A DNA stretch of 64,000 bases, from NCBI RefSeq assembly GCF_003385455.1, contig NZ_QNUF01000004.1:220604-284603 (forward strand), written 5' to 3'. The notes under the pieces are model-generated. The model made no database searches and had not been told where the DNA came from. It saw nothing but the letters and a program-made list of their open reading frames with translations. A program made the translations under genes and the position numbers. The stretch comes from Chryseobacterium rhizosphaerae (GTDB lineage Bacteria; Bacteroidota; Bacteroidia; Flavobacteriales; Weeksellaceae). Within the stretch, counting starts at the first letter, position 1. Each line of letters begins with the position of its first letter. Shown piece after piece: positions 1-8,252 of this stretch.

Positions 1-1170
1 GAAGGGATGCTGTATAATGCAGATATTATCATTGCTAAAGAAAAGCTTAATCAGATTGAATTGGCTATGGAAATTGCAGGAAGTGATCTTTATCCAAGTA
101 TCAGTGCCGTAGCCAACACATCCAATAATTTGGTGAGTGAAAGGCAAATCCAGCGTCTTGCGGTCAAAGCCAGCTGGGAAATAGATCTGTGGGGTAAAAA
201 TAAAGCTTCACAAATGGCGGTTACAAGTGATTATTTTTCAGCAAAGTATCAAAATATCCTCCTGCATCAATCTATAGCTACGATGATAGCCAAAGCTTAT
301 TTTTTAAATATTGCAGGAAATATCCAGGAGTATAAAATTGAAAGTTATATTCAAAAATCAAAAGAGCTGGAAAAGCTGTATATGATCCAGAAAAAGGTGG
401 GGACAGCTAATGCATTAGACATATCCAATATATCTGCAGAAATTATTTCGCTACAGGGATATCTTGAAAAGGTTAAAAATGCAAATATCCAATCCAGAAG
501 ATCCCTGGAATTACTGACGGGGAAATATCCGGAAGGAAAACTCACTACACAAAATTCTTTTGCTGCTTTAGAAAGTGATATCCCATCCTCTTTCCCGTTG
601 CAGCTTTTAGAAAACAGATCGGATATACAGGCTCGTCATTTCCAAATAGAAAAAGCTTTTTATGAAGTACAGCAGGCCAATGCAGCAAGACTACCTTCAC
701 TGAGCATTAATACTTCTTTAGGAACAGCCAGCAGCAATGCAGAGTCTATCAATTCTTTGTTTTCCAATCCATTGGTAAAAGTGGGCAGTGGACTGGTTTC
801 CCCGTTATTCAACCATGGAAAGCTGAAAAAAAATGTAGAAATAAAAAATTCCCAACAAAAGCAAGCTGTAGAGGAATATTCAAAAACAGTTCTGAATGGT
901 TTGAGTGAAGTAGAATCATCTTTAGCAAACCTGCGTTCTATAGAAAAACAACACTCTTATAACCAAAGTGCCATCGATGAACTTAAAAACAATATTGAAC
1001 TCACCCAAAAGCAGATAAAAGTGGGTTCGAGTAATAGTTTCATCCTGGTTCGAAAACAGAGGGATCTTCTTAAAAATGAAATGAATCTCATCAATCTGGA
1101 ACTTCAGTACAGGATAGAACGGATCAACCTCTATATGGCTTTAGGAGCAGGAAACTTCATATTTTCATAA
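1..1170 (+). CDS. TolC/NodT-family outer membrane efflux protein (5' end missing)
   Basis: Outer-membrane channel component of a tripartite (RND/MFP/OEP) efflux system; such proteins form trimeric tunnels that expel drugs or metals. About 389 residues are visible, versus roughly 450-480 for the CusC/OprM/NodT family. The frame is open to the first base (Glu-Gly precede the first Met at 7), so the signal peptide and first strands lie outside the window. Two OEP repeats of long amphipathic helices are recognisable, with typical phrases such as 'SWEIDLWGK' in the first half and 'NRSDIQARHFQIEKA' at the start of the second. The inner-membrane pump and adaptor are expected upstream but cannot be seen. 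A terminator follows directly. Confidence 0.88.
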   Translation, partial: EGMLYNADIIIAKEKLNQIELAMEIAGSDLYPSISAVANTSNNLVSERQIQRLAVKASWEIDLWGKNKASQMAVTSDYFSAKYQNILLHQSIATMIAKAYFLNIAGNIQEYKIESYIQKSKELEKLYMIQKKVGTANALDISNISAEIISLQGYLEKVKNANIQSRRSLELLTGKYPEGKLTTQNSFAALESDIPSSFPLQLLENRSDIQARHFQIEKAFYEVQQANAARLPSLSINTSLGTASSNAESINSLFSNPLVKVGSGLVSPLFNHGKLKKNVEIKNSQQKQAVEEYSKTVLNGLSEVESSLANLRSIEKQHSYNQSAIDELKNNIELTQKQIKVGSSNSFILVRKQRDLLKNEMNLINLELQYRIERINLYMALGAGNFIFS

Positions 1171-1180
1171 TTTTATACCA

Positions 1181-1212
1181 AAAGACTGCTGATAGAATCA
1201 GCAGTCTTTTTT
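1181..1212 (+). terminator. Rho-independent terminator after the efflux gene
   Basis: Perfect 12-bp stem (1181-1192 with 1198-1209), 5-nt loop, then a T run. It lies 10 bp after the stop codon and between convergent genes, so it may also serve the minus-strand sulfur operon. Confidence 0.85.
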
Positions 1213-1292
1213 ATTCAATACCCATTAAATCTTTAGGCATTATCACGTCTTCAACGGTGATGTATAAAGTTCGCTGTTGTCTATATTCGACA

Positions 1293-1775
1293 TCAATGTG
1301 GGAGTCTATCTCTGAAATATCCGTACACCCATGTTCCTGCAACAGCACTTATAAGAGTAATGGATACGGCTACAGCTCCTGTACCTATCTGAGCAAAGAG
1401 CGGCCCGGGGCATGCTCCTGTAAGCGCCCATCCAAAACCAAAAATCAAACCTCCGTAAATCTGGCCTTTATTAAATTTTTTAGGAACCAGTGTAATAGGC
1501 TCTCCGTCAATTGTTTTTATATTCATTTTTTTGATCAGCCATACCGAAATTATTCCCACTAAAACAGCACTTCCGATAATTCCGTACATATGGAAAGATT
1601 GCAGGCGAAACATTTCCTGTATCCTGAACCAACTGATCACTTCGGCCTTCACAAAAATAATTCCGAATACCACTCCTGCAATAAGATACTTCAGGTGATG
1701 ATACCATTTATTATTGTTCATACCGATATATTCCGTATCAACTGTATCATTATTTTGATCTATTTTTTTTATCAT
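1293..1775 (-). CDS. YeeE/YedE-type (DUF6691-like) sulfur transporter, short second subunit
   Basis: Small integral membrane protein, 160 residues, with four predicted hydrophobic segments. It carries the 'TGACPGPLFAQIG' motif of the YeeE/YedE superfamily, in which a conserved Cys lines the path for thiosulfate or related sulfur species. In many Bacteroidota and proteobacteria a short DUF6691-type protein is encoded next to a second YeeE/YedE protein, as here: the partner lies 29 bp upstream on the same strand. Together with the persulfide dioxygenase before them they look like one operon, suggesting import or export of a sulfane-sulfur compound. The substrate is inference. A downstream Met (residue 19) is an alternative start. 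Confidence 0.82.
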   Translation of the reverse strand: MIKKIDQNNDTVDTEYIGMNNNKWYHHLKYLIAGVVFGIIFVKAEVISWFRIQEMFRLQSFHMYGIIGSAVLVGIISVWLIKKMNIKTIDGEPITLVPKKFNKGQIYGGLIFGFGWALTGACPGPLFAQIGTGAVAVSITLISAVAGTWVYGYFRDRLPH

Positions 1776-1804
1776 TACTTTTTATTCAGTTTTTAAAATT
1801 AGAC

Positions 1805-2368
1805 TTATAAGGAAAGGATGACCGGCAGAATAAGGTTGGCCATTAAAAATCCTCCTGCCATAAAGCAGATGGTAGCGACTAAAGATGGCCACTGTAAATT
1901 GGAAAGCCCCATAATAGCATGTCCACTGGTACATCCTCCTGCATATCGGGTTCCGAATCCTACCAAAAATCCACCTACCACCATTATGATAAACCCTCTC
2001 AGGGTAAGCACATTTTGGAAATTCATCAGCTGTACAGGAACAAGGTTGCTGTAATCTGTAATTCCATAGCCTGCTAATTCTGTTTTCAGATGAGGATTAA
2101 CAGTGATTTCTGCTGGATTAATCATAAAATGAGCTGCGACAAATCCTCCGAAGAAAATCCCCAGCACAAAAAATAGATTCCAGGCTTCTTTCCTCCAGTC
2201 GTACTTGAAAAAGCTCACATTGGACGGTATACAAGCAGCACATATATGCCTCAGCGAGGAGCTTATCCCAAAGGATTTATTTCCCATAATCAGTAAAGCG
2301 GGAACGGTAAGCCCGATCAGCGGACCTGCGATATACCAGGGCCATGGTTCTTTTATAATCTCCAACAT
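1805..2368 (-). CDS. YeeE/YedE family transporter (sulfur compound permease)
   Basis: Membrane protein of 187 residues with hydrophobic segments near both ends and the family signature 'GTRYAGGCTSGHAIMG' around residue 140, whose Cys matches the sulfur-relay Cys of thiosulfate transporters. A further 'HICAACIP' Cys pair lies near residue 42. It starts 10 bp after the stop of the MBL/rhodanese gene and is followed by the smaller YeeE-like subunit, so the three genes are very likely cotranscribed. The probable role is movement of thiosulfate or another sulfane-sulfur product of the neighbouring enzyme; direction of transport cannot be read from sequence. Confidence 0.85.
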   Translation of the reverse strand: MLEIIKEPWPWYIAGPLIGLTVPALLIMGNKSFGISSSLRHICAACIPSNVSFFKYDWRKEAWNLFFVLGIFFGGFVAAHFMINPAEITVNPHLKTELAGYGITDYSNLVPVQLMNFQNVLTLRGFIIMVVGGFLVGFGTRYAGGCTSGHAIMGLSNLQWPSLVATICFMAGGFLMANLILPVILSL

Positions 2369-2378
2369 CTTTATTTTT

Positions 2379-3800
2379 TTAATCTAATTTATTTAAAATT
2401 TTATTCTGACACATAAAATCACTTTTAGGAACATCGGTAGAAGCTATGGCTTTAAAACCTCCTTCAATTTCTGTAAAATTCCTGTAGCCTCTTGCCTGAA
2501 GAATACTGGCAGCCATCATGCTTCTGTACCCCCCGGCACAATGCAGATAAAAATGTTCTTCAGCGTTGATCCTGTTGATCCATTCGTTAATGTAGGCTAA
2601 CGGCTTGTTATAGGCATTATCTACATGTTCAGCACTGTATTCGCTTTCTTTTCTTACATCAATAATCTGAACCTCTTTATCTTTTATTTCTTTCTCAAAC
2701 CGGTCTGCAGTAATTCGCTTTACCGAGTCTGTTTCTTTTCCGCTTTGCTTCCATGCTTCAAAACCTCCTTCTAAATAGCCTAAAATATGATCGAAACCTA
2801 CTCTGCTCAACCTTGTTACAGCTTCTTCTTCCTTTCCGATGTCTGTTACCAGCAGAACAGGTTGATTAACGTTTCCAATCAGTGTTCCTACCCACGGAGC
2901 AAAATCACCATCTAATCCTATGTTCACAGATTGAGGGATAAAACTTTTGGCAAATATACCGTTACTTCTTACATCCAAAATTAATGCACCTGAAGCTTCT
3001 GCCAATTCTTCAAACTGCTCCGGAACAAGAGCATGTAGCCCTTGTGACAGCACTTCATCAAAGCTATGATATCCTTTTTTATTCATCAGCACATTCATTC
3101 CAAAGTAAGCTGGTGGAGGCAGAAGCCCATCTGTAACGGCATGAATAAAACTTTCTTTGTCTTTTTGATTGAGTGCATAATTGGTTTCTTTCTGATTTCC
3201 CAATGTATCAATGGTTTCTTTCTGCATATTTTTTCCACAGGCAGAGCCTGCTCCATGGGCCGGATATACCGTTATATCATCCTTCAGGGGTAAAATTTTC
3301 TTATATAAGCTATCGTACAGCAGCCCTGCCAACTCTTCTTTGGTCATCTCTGCTACTTTCTGAGCGAGATCCGGACGTCCTACATCTCCCAAAAATAAAG
3401 TATCACCACTAAACAGGGCTTTTTCCTCTCCATTTTCATCAATCAGCAGGTAACAAGAGCTTTCCATTGTGTGCCCGGGTGTATGAAGAACTTTAATCTT
3501 AATATTTCCCACTTCAAATATCTGATTGTCTTCAGCTATTATAGCCTGAAACTCAGTCTGAGCAGTGGGCCCGTATACAATCCGGGCTTTTGTCTTATTA
3601 CTTAAATCAACATGTCCGCTGACAAAATCGGCATGAAAATGAGTCTCAAAGATGAATTTCAATTGAACTTTATCTTTTTCCAATCTTTCCAGATAAGGAT
3701 GCACTTCCCTAAGTGGATCAATAATTGCCGCCTCTCCGGCTGAAGTAATATAATATGCTCCCTGGGCCAAACATCCTGTATAAATTTGTTCTATTTTCAT
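2379..3800 (-). CDS. Persulfide dioxygenase-rhodanese fusion (CstB-like MBL-fold protein)
   Basis: A 473-residue cytoplasmic enzyme with three domains. Residues 1-210 are an ETHE1-type metallo-beta-lactamase fold with H54-x-H56-x-D58 and H63, H110, D133 and H182; this family oxidises glutathione or CoA persulfide to sulfite with a mononuclear iron. Residues about 260-355 are a rhodanese fold without the catalytic Cys (a pseudo-rhodanese). Residues about 360-460 are an active rhodanese with C421 in 'HCAGGYRS'. This order matches CstB of Staphylococcus, which makes thiosulfate from persulfide. C188 in 'GSACGK' may be the second sulfur-carrying Cys (not aligned). The open frame extends upstream to a TTG at 3926, but the ATG at 3800 begins the conserved fold and follows a promoter region. 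First gene of an operon with two YeeE transporters. Confidence 0.9.
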   Translation of the reverse strand: MKIEQIYTGCLAQGAYYITSAGEAAIIDPLREVHPYLERLEKDKVQLKFIFETHFHADFVSGHVDLSNKTKARIVYGPTAQTEFQAIIAEDNQIFEVGNIKIKVLHTPGHTMESSCYLLIDENGEEKALFSGDTLFLGDVGRPDLAQKVAEMTKEELAGLLYDSLYKKILPLKDDITVYPAHGAGSACGKNMQKETIDTLGNQKETNYALNQKDKESFIHAVTDGLLPPPAYFGMNVLMNKKGYHSFDEVLSQGLHALVPEQFEELAEASGALILDVRSNGIFAKSFIPQSVNIGLDGDFAPWVGTLIGNVNQPVLLVTDIGKEEEAVTRLSRVGFDHILGYLEGGFEAWKQSGKETDSVKRITADRFEKEIKDKEVQIIDVRKESEYSAEHVDNAYNKPLAYINEWINRINAEEHFYLHCAGGYRSMMAASILQARGYRNFTEIEGGFKAIASTDVPKSDFMCQNKILNKLD

Positions 3801-3856
3801 TTTATTTATTTTTGATTTTGTTTTCTTATACAAAGTTCCCTTTTTCTGTTTTCTCC

Positions 3857-3880
3857 TACAGTTACTTTTGTTACATAGCA
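3857..3880 (-). promoter_or_regulatory. Putative regulator site upstream of the persulfide dioxygenase operon
   Basis: On the plus strand the text contains 'gttacttttgttac', a direct repeat of GTTAC separated by four T, followed by atagc. It lies 58 bp before the start codon. A copy differing at one of 21 positions lies upstream of the TauE gene at 4892-4912. Placement and conservation suggest an operator, with the adjacent Crp/Fnr protein the obvious candidate; that link is inference. Confidence 0.55.
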
Positions 3881-4048
3881 GAATTTTGAAACAGATATCT
3901 ACCTTTTCTAACCACAAAAGGCACAAAAGATTTCTTTAACACTTTAGTTCACTTAAGAAAGTTTAGAAACTGTTGCATAACAAGTTCACAGAAGATGAAA
4001 ATCTATGGTTTTCATAAAAATTAAGTACTCTTTCCACTACATAAATAC

Positions 4049-4843
4049 TTATAGAAATATTTCCCTGGTAATAATGTAAATACCCATCACCAGAATAAAC
4101 CATCCAAATATCGGCTTCAACTTTTTGCCATCTATTTTTTTTGACAATTGCGAGCCTATTATAATTCCTATGACAGCAATAGCTGTAACAGATACCAGTA
4201 AATTCCAGTCTATTTTTGTATTGTGCACGGAAGAGAAGAAACCGATCAGAGAGTTTAGAGAAATAATAACCAAAGAAGTCCCTATTGCTGTTTTCATAGG
4301 AATTCTCAACAGATTTACCAATGCCGGAATGATCATAAAACCACCTCCTGCTCCAACAAATCCGGTCAATATGCCCACCATTACGCCCTGTCCGGCGGCC
4401 AACAAAGTTTTACGGCTTTCTGATCGGGTCTCTAAAGTGTTCAGAGGAGAATTATTTCCTATCATTTTATAGGAGGCCAGAATCATTAAGCCTGCGAAAA
4501 TCAGGAGGAGAAAAATATTTTTGGTGACTATAAAAGTATCTATTCTGGCAACTTCTTCAGGAATTAAAGGCAGCAGGTAGCTTCTGGTGAGAAAAATTGA
4601 AATAATGGAAGGTAATCCAAAGATCAACGCCATTTTACTATTGATCAATCCTTTTTTGAAATATGACAAAGAGCCTACCGCACTGCTTATTCCTACTATA
4701 AAAAGAGAATATTCTGTTGCCAGAAAAGTGTCTAGCCTAAAAAGATAAACCAATACAGGAACTGTCAGAATACTTCCGCCGCCACCAATCAACCCAAGAG
4801 AAATTCCTATTAAAATTGCGGCTGTATAACCTATGATTTCCAT
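4049..4843 (-). CDS. TauE/SafE-family sulfite/organosulfur exporter
   Basis: Integral membrane protein of 264 residues with about eight hydrophobic segments and the duplicated TauE/SafE (DUF81) glycine-rich motif: 'GLIGGGGSILTVPVL' near the N terminus and 'GFVGAGGGFMIIPALV' in the second half. The family exports sulfite, sulfoacetate and related anions. Persulfide dioxygenase next door produces sulfite, so sulfite efflux is a sensible role; cst operons of Staphylococcus also contain a TauE protein. It is transcribed separately from the dioxygenase operon (248-bp gap) but has nearly the same upstream motif, suggesting co-regulation. Confidence 0.88.
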   Translation of the reverse strand: MEIIGYTAAILIGISLGLIGGGGSILTVPVLVYLFRLDTFLATEYSLFIVGISSAVGSLSYFKKGLINSKMALIFGLPSIISIFLTRSYLLPLIPEEVARIDTFIVTKNIFLLLIFAGLMILASYKMIGNNSPLNTLETRSESRKTLLAAGQGVMVGILTGFVGAGGGFMIIPALVNLLRIPMKTAIGTSLVIISLNSLIGFFSSVHNTKIDWNLLVSVTAIAVIGIIIGSQLSKKIDGKKLKPIFGWFILVMGIYIITREIFL

Positions 4844-4891
4844 TTGTTCAAATAATTATAATGCAAAAATGGAAATGTTTAAGAACAGCCA

Positions 4892-4912
4892 CAGCTACTT
4901 TTGTTACATAGC
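4892..4912 (-). promoter_or_regulatory. Second copy of the sulfur-cluster motif, upstream of tauE
   Basis: Matches the site at 3859-3879 at 20 of 21 positions (T to C at the fourth base). It lies 48 bp upstream of the TauE start. The two flanking sequences are otherwise unrelated, so the match is unlikely to be a recent duplication. Confidence 0.55.
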
Positions 4913-5013
4913 GAAGAAGCTAAACACAAATTACACCATTATTATCATAGTGGAAGATTTTGCAACCTAAGAATATTGTGAAGAGATTAAAGGATATAAT
5001 ATAACCACCCCGT

Positions 5014-5047
5014 CAAATCTTTGATTTGCCCCCTCTCCGATGGAGGG
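5014..5047. repeat. Twin short hairpins, possible intergenic repeat or terminator
   Basis: Two adjacent palindromes: a 6-bp stem with 3-nt loop (5014-5028) and a GC-rich stem ccctc/gaggg (5031-5047). They lie downstream of the Crp/Fnr gene on its strand. The 'caccccgtcaaa ... gccccctctccgatggaggg' style resembles short repeats scattered between genes in this bacterial group (recalled, not checked). No clear T run supports a simple terminator. Confidence 0.35.
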
Positions 5048-5080
5048 AAATATGAGGCTTATTATTAACCTGGGGTTTTG

Positions 5081-5719
5081 CTACCCATTGTCTTTTTTCA
5101 GGAGAACGATTTTGTTTCTGCCCAGTTTTAGTCTTCCTTCCTCTTCCAGTTGTTTAAGAAGCCTTGATACCACTACCCTGGCTGTTCCCAGTTCATTGGC
5201 AAGCTGTTCATGGGTGGTACTGATCGTTTCAGAGTCGGTAATTTCAGATTTTTTATAGAGCAGCTTCAATAATCTTTCATCTACTTTTTTAAAAGCAATA
5301 GCATTGATGATATCCAGTAAATCCTCAAAACGTTTATGGTAAAGCCTGAAAATATAATCCAGCCATTCCGGATGTTCTTTGATAAAAAGGGAAACCTGAT
5401 CTACCGGAAGAAAAAGAATCTCCGCATCTTCTTCTACCTCAGCTTTAACGATACTTTTCTCATTGTGCATTCCACCAAGGAAGGACATGATACAGCTTTC
5501 CCCGGATTTAATATAATACAACAGGATTTCCCGGCCATCTTCTTCCGTTCTGATCACCTTGATCATTCCCTTCATTACAATAGGAATAGAACGTATAGAA
5601 GCATTTTCGTCTAAAATAATATCTCCTTCACTGTAATTTTTCGTTACTCCCACCCGGTACAGTTTTTCTACAAGATCCGGTGATGATGAGAATTCTGAAT
5701 AAAGTACGCTGTCCTGCAT
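5081..5719 (-). CDS. Crp/Fnr-family transcriptional regulator
   Basis: A 212-residue regulator with an N-terminal cyclic-nucleotide-binding-type beta roll (about residues 15-125), a long dimerisation helix and a C-terminal winged helix (about 145-205) containing 'THEQLANELGTARVVVSRLL' as recognition region. It has 'SGESC' at the position of the phosphate-binding cassette and only one cysteine (C76), so it lacks the Cys cluster of Fnr iron-sulfur sensors. It sits beside the persulfide/sulfite genes, two transcription units of which share an upstream motif, so it is the likely regulator of that cluster (inference). It begins only 16 bp after the GH20 gene on the same strand and may be transcribed from that promoter. 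Confidence 0.9.
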   Translation of the reverse strand: MQDSVLYSEFSSSPDLVEKLYRVGVTKNYSEGDIILDENASIRSIPIVMKGMIKVIRTEEDGREILLYYIKSGESCIMSFLGGMHNEKSIVKAEVEEDAEILFLPVDQVSLFIKEHPEWLDYIFRLYHKRFEDLLDIINAIAFKKVDERLLKLLYKKSEITDSETISTTHEQLANELGTARVVVSRLLKQLEEEGRLKLGRNKIVLLKKDNG

Positions 5720-5735
5720 TTTATTTCAATTTTGG

Positions 5736-8003
5736 CTAAAGTACACCAATTTCATCAACAAACAACCACGCTTTTGAATCAGCTCCAGGATTTCCTGCCG
5801 GAATAATTCCTGCATTTTCTATGATCACCTTCAGGTATTTTGCATTTTGAGAACCTGCATTCAATTTTATTTTCCCTTTGGTATTTTGAATCTCTTCTTT
5901 TCCGATCTCTTTTATAAGTTTAAAATTCTTATTATCGTCAGAAACAAAAATTTTGGCCGACTTAGCAAGATGAATCCAGCTTCCTTTATTTTCCAGGGTA
6001 TTAAAGTAAACTTCTGAGAAACCTGTTTTCTGCCCAAAATCTATGGTTGCCACCACATCTTTTCCCTGAAATCCCAGCCACGTTTTACCAAGCTGTTTTA
6101 CATTACCTATAATACCGTCTACTAAAGTAAAAGCACCTCCAAAGGAATAGTTTTCGCTCGGTTGTTGCTCAAGAGTGATTTTTTTCCCTGTCGTTTTCGA
6201 AATGCTAAATTCCTGAGATGAAACAGCACTTTTCAGCTGACCATTCTCAAAATATGCGGATTGAATTGTTAAAGAACCTGGGATTGAAACAGGTTTTTGA
6301 TAGGTATTAGAATTGATGGTGGGAGCTGTTCCGTCTACTGTATATCTGATCCCATCTGAATTTTGTGAAGTGGATAGTTCGTAAGCAATACCATTATTGG
6401 CCGGAATTACCTTTCCTGAGATATTGTAAATACTCTTGGCATAATTCACCTTCATTTTATCCAAAACTCTGAACTGGCTGATCACTCTGTTTTCAAATTC
6501 TTTATAATTTTTAGGATCTGAGGTTCCCCATCCTACTTCAGAAAGTGCCAGTAACCTTGGGAATATCATATACTGTACCTGTTTAAAGTCCAGAATATAT
6601 TCCGTCCATAAATTCGCCTGAACTCCCATAATGTATTTTGCCTGTTCTGCATTCAATTCAGCAGGGATAGGGTTATAAGAATACACTTTATCAAGTGGTG
6701 TAAAGCCCCCAAAAGCATTGGGCTCTGATTGCGGATCTCCCTGATAATGGTCAAAATAACAGTATGCACCCGGTGTCATTACTGCAAAATGTTTTGATTT
6801 TGCGGCTTCAATACCACCATTTACTCCAGTCCAGCTCATTACAGCAGCATTTGGAGCTAATCCTCCTTCCAAAATCTCATCCCAACCGATGATTTTTCGG
6901 CCTTTACTGTTTACATATTTTTCTATTCTATGAATAAAATAGCTTTGCAGGCCATGTTCATCCTTTAAATTATTTTTCTTAATCAATTCCTGGCAGTGGG
7001 CACATTCTTTCCATCTTGTTTTCGGACATTCATCACCACCAATATGGATATATTGGGAAGGAAACAGCTTAATCACCTCATCTAAAACATTTTCCAAAAA
7101 GGTAAAAGTTTCATCTTTAGGGCAGAAAACATCATCAAAAACACCCCATTTTGTAGCGGCTTCAAAAGGTCCTTTGGTACATGCCAATTCAGGATATGCT
7201 GATAAAGCTGCCAAAGCGTGTCCCGGCATTTCTATTTCCGGAACAACGGTTATATGTCTTTCCTGTGCATATTTCACCACATCTTTGATCTGTGCCTGGG
7301 TATAAAAATAAGGCCCATAAGGTTTTCCATCAAAAGTGTTATCAACATAAGCTCCAATCATAGATTCCTTACGTTTGGAACCTATCTGCGTAAGTTTCGG
7401 ATATTTTTTAATTTCAATTCTCCATCCCTGATCATCGGTTAAATGCCAGTGAAAAGTATTTAATTTATACATCGCCAAATAATCGATATACTGTTTCACC
7501 TCATCCACTGTAAAAAAGTGGCGACAAACGTCAAGGTGCATACCACGCCATGCAAATTTGGGCTGATCTTCAATTCTTAATGCTGGAATTTTTCTATCTT
7601 CTCTATGTTCTTCAAAAAGCTGAAGCAAGGTCTGAAGTGCCAGAAAATATCCCTGTTTTGTATGGGACGTGATAAAAATTCCTTTTGATGAAATGGAAAG
7701 TGTATATTTTTCTTTCACCTCTTCAGTAGTCACAGGAATTTTGGGCTGTGGAACCAACGCTTGGGTAAGTTGAGCCTCTTCTCTTTTACTGCTGTACTTA
7801 AATTTAACCCGTGAGCCGAGACGCTTTTTGAAATAGTCAGTTTCTTCTTTTGGAAGCTGATCACTCAGTATCAATGTTTCCGGAATGATAAACACTCCAT
7901 CTTCCAAGGTTATATTTTGTGGATAAGGAATCAGATTAAGCTTCTTTTGAGCCCCCAAAACAGTTGAGAAAAGAATAGAAAATAAAAAAAGAAAACGTTG
8001 CAT
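5736..8003 (-). CDS. Secreted GH20 beta-N-acetylhexosaminidase
   Basis: Exported enzyme, 755 residues, removing terminal N-acetylglucosamine or N-acetylgalactosamine from chitin or glycans. The signal peptide ends near 'VLGAQ' (residue 19). Then come a GH20b N-terminal domain (about 22-145), the catalytic TIM barrel (about 150-500) with the D324-E325 pair in 'HIGGDECPK', a small C-terminal domain (about 540-610) and a discoidin/F5-8C-like carbohydrate-binding domain (about 620-755). No T9SS sorting domain is present, so it is probably periplasmic or surface-bound by another route. It reads into the Crp/Fnr gene after 16 bp. The substrate-assisted mechanism, with Asp before Glu, is family knowledge. 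Confidence 0.95.
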   Translation of the reverse strand: MQRFLFLFSILFSTVLGAQKKLNLIPYPQNITLEDGVFIIPETLILSDQLPKEETDYFKKRLGSRVKFKYSSKREEAQLTQALVPQPKIPVTTEEVKEKYTLSISSKGIFITSHTKQGYFLALQTLLQLFEEHREDRKIPALRIEDQPKFAWRGMHLDVCRHFFTVDEVKQYIDYLAMYKLNTFHWHLTDDQGWRIEIKKYPKLTQIGSKRKESMIGAYVDNTFDGKPYGPYFYTQAQIKDVVKYAQERHITVVPEIEMPGHALAALSAYPELACTKGPFEAATKWGVFDDVFCPKDETFTFLENVLDEVIKLFPSQYIHIGGDECPKTRWKECAHCQELIKKNNLKDEHGLQSYFIHRIEKYVNSKGRKIIGWDEILEGGLAPNAAVMSWTGVNGGIEAAKSKHFAVMTPGAYCYFDHYQGDPQSEPNAFGGFTPLDKVYSYNPIPAELNAEQAKYIMGVQANLWTEYILDFKQVQYMIFPRLLALSEVGWGTSDPKNYKEFENRVISQFRVLDKMKVNYAKSIYNISGKVIPANNGIAYELSTSQNSDGIRYTVDGTAPTINSNTYQKPVSIPGSLTIQSAYFENGQLKSAVSSQEFSISKTTGKKITLEQQPSENYSFGGAFTLVDGIIGNVKQLGKTWLGFQGKDVVATIDFGQKTGFSEVYFNTLENKGSWIHLAKSAKIFVSDDNKNFKLIKEIGKEEIQNTKGKIKLNAGSQNAKYLKVIIENAGIIPAGNPGADSKAWLFVDEIGVL

Positions 8004-8231
8004 TTAAGTATGATTAAGGTTTTAGCTAAGATAATTATTTTCTAAAACTTATTGACTCATTTTAGATAATTAAAAACTATTTCTGGTAAAAGCTACAACC
8101 GGCCTCACAGATAATGAAAAATCGATAAACATTTAAGAATAACTTTTTAAGAAGATTGAAGTAATCCCAGGGGTAAAAAAAATTGTGGTTTATTTTTTGC
8201 TAAGTGTAAGCAACTACAAAGAATAAACATT

Positions 8232-8239
8232 TAAATTTG
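8232..8239 (+). promoter_or_regulatory. -7 promoter element of the DUF4197 gene
   Basis: TAAATTTG fits the Bacteroidota -7 consensus TAnnTTTG and lies 13 bp before the ATG. A -33 TTG at the usual spacing is not evident. Confidence 0.4.
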
Positions 8240-8252
8240 TAAAAAAAATACG

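Noticed and set aside
1257..1562. Plus-strand frame opposite the short YeeE gene
   Set aside because: Cys/Ser-rich shadow of the real minus-strand membrane protein; no family resemblance.
3801..3926. 42-codon N-terminal extension of the MBL/rhodanese frame
   Set aside because: It begins at TTG, contains the promoter and operator-like motif, and is absent from the conserved fold; the ATG at 3800 is the natural start.
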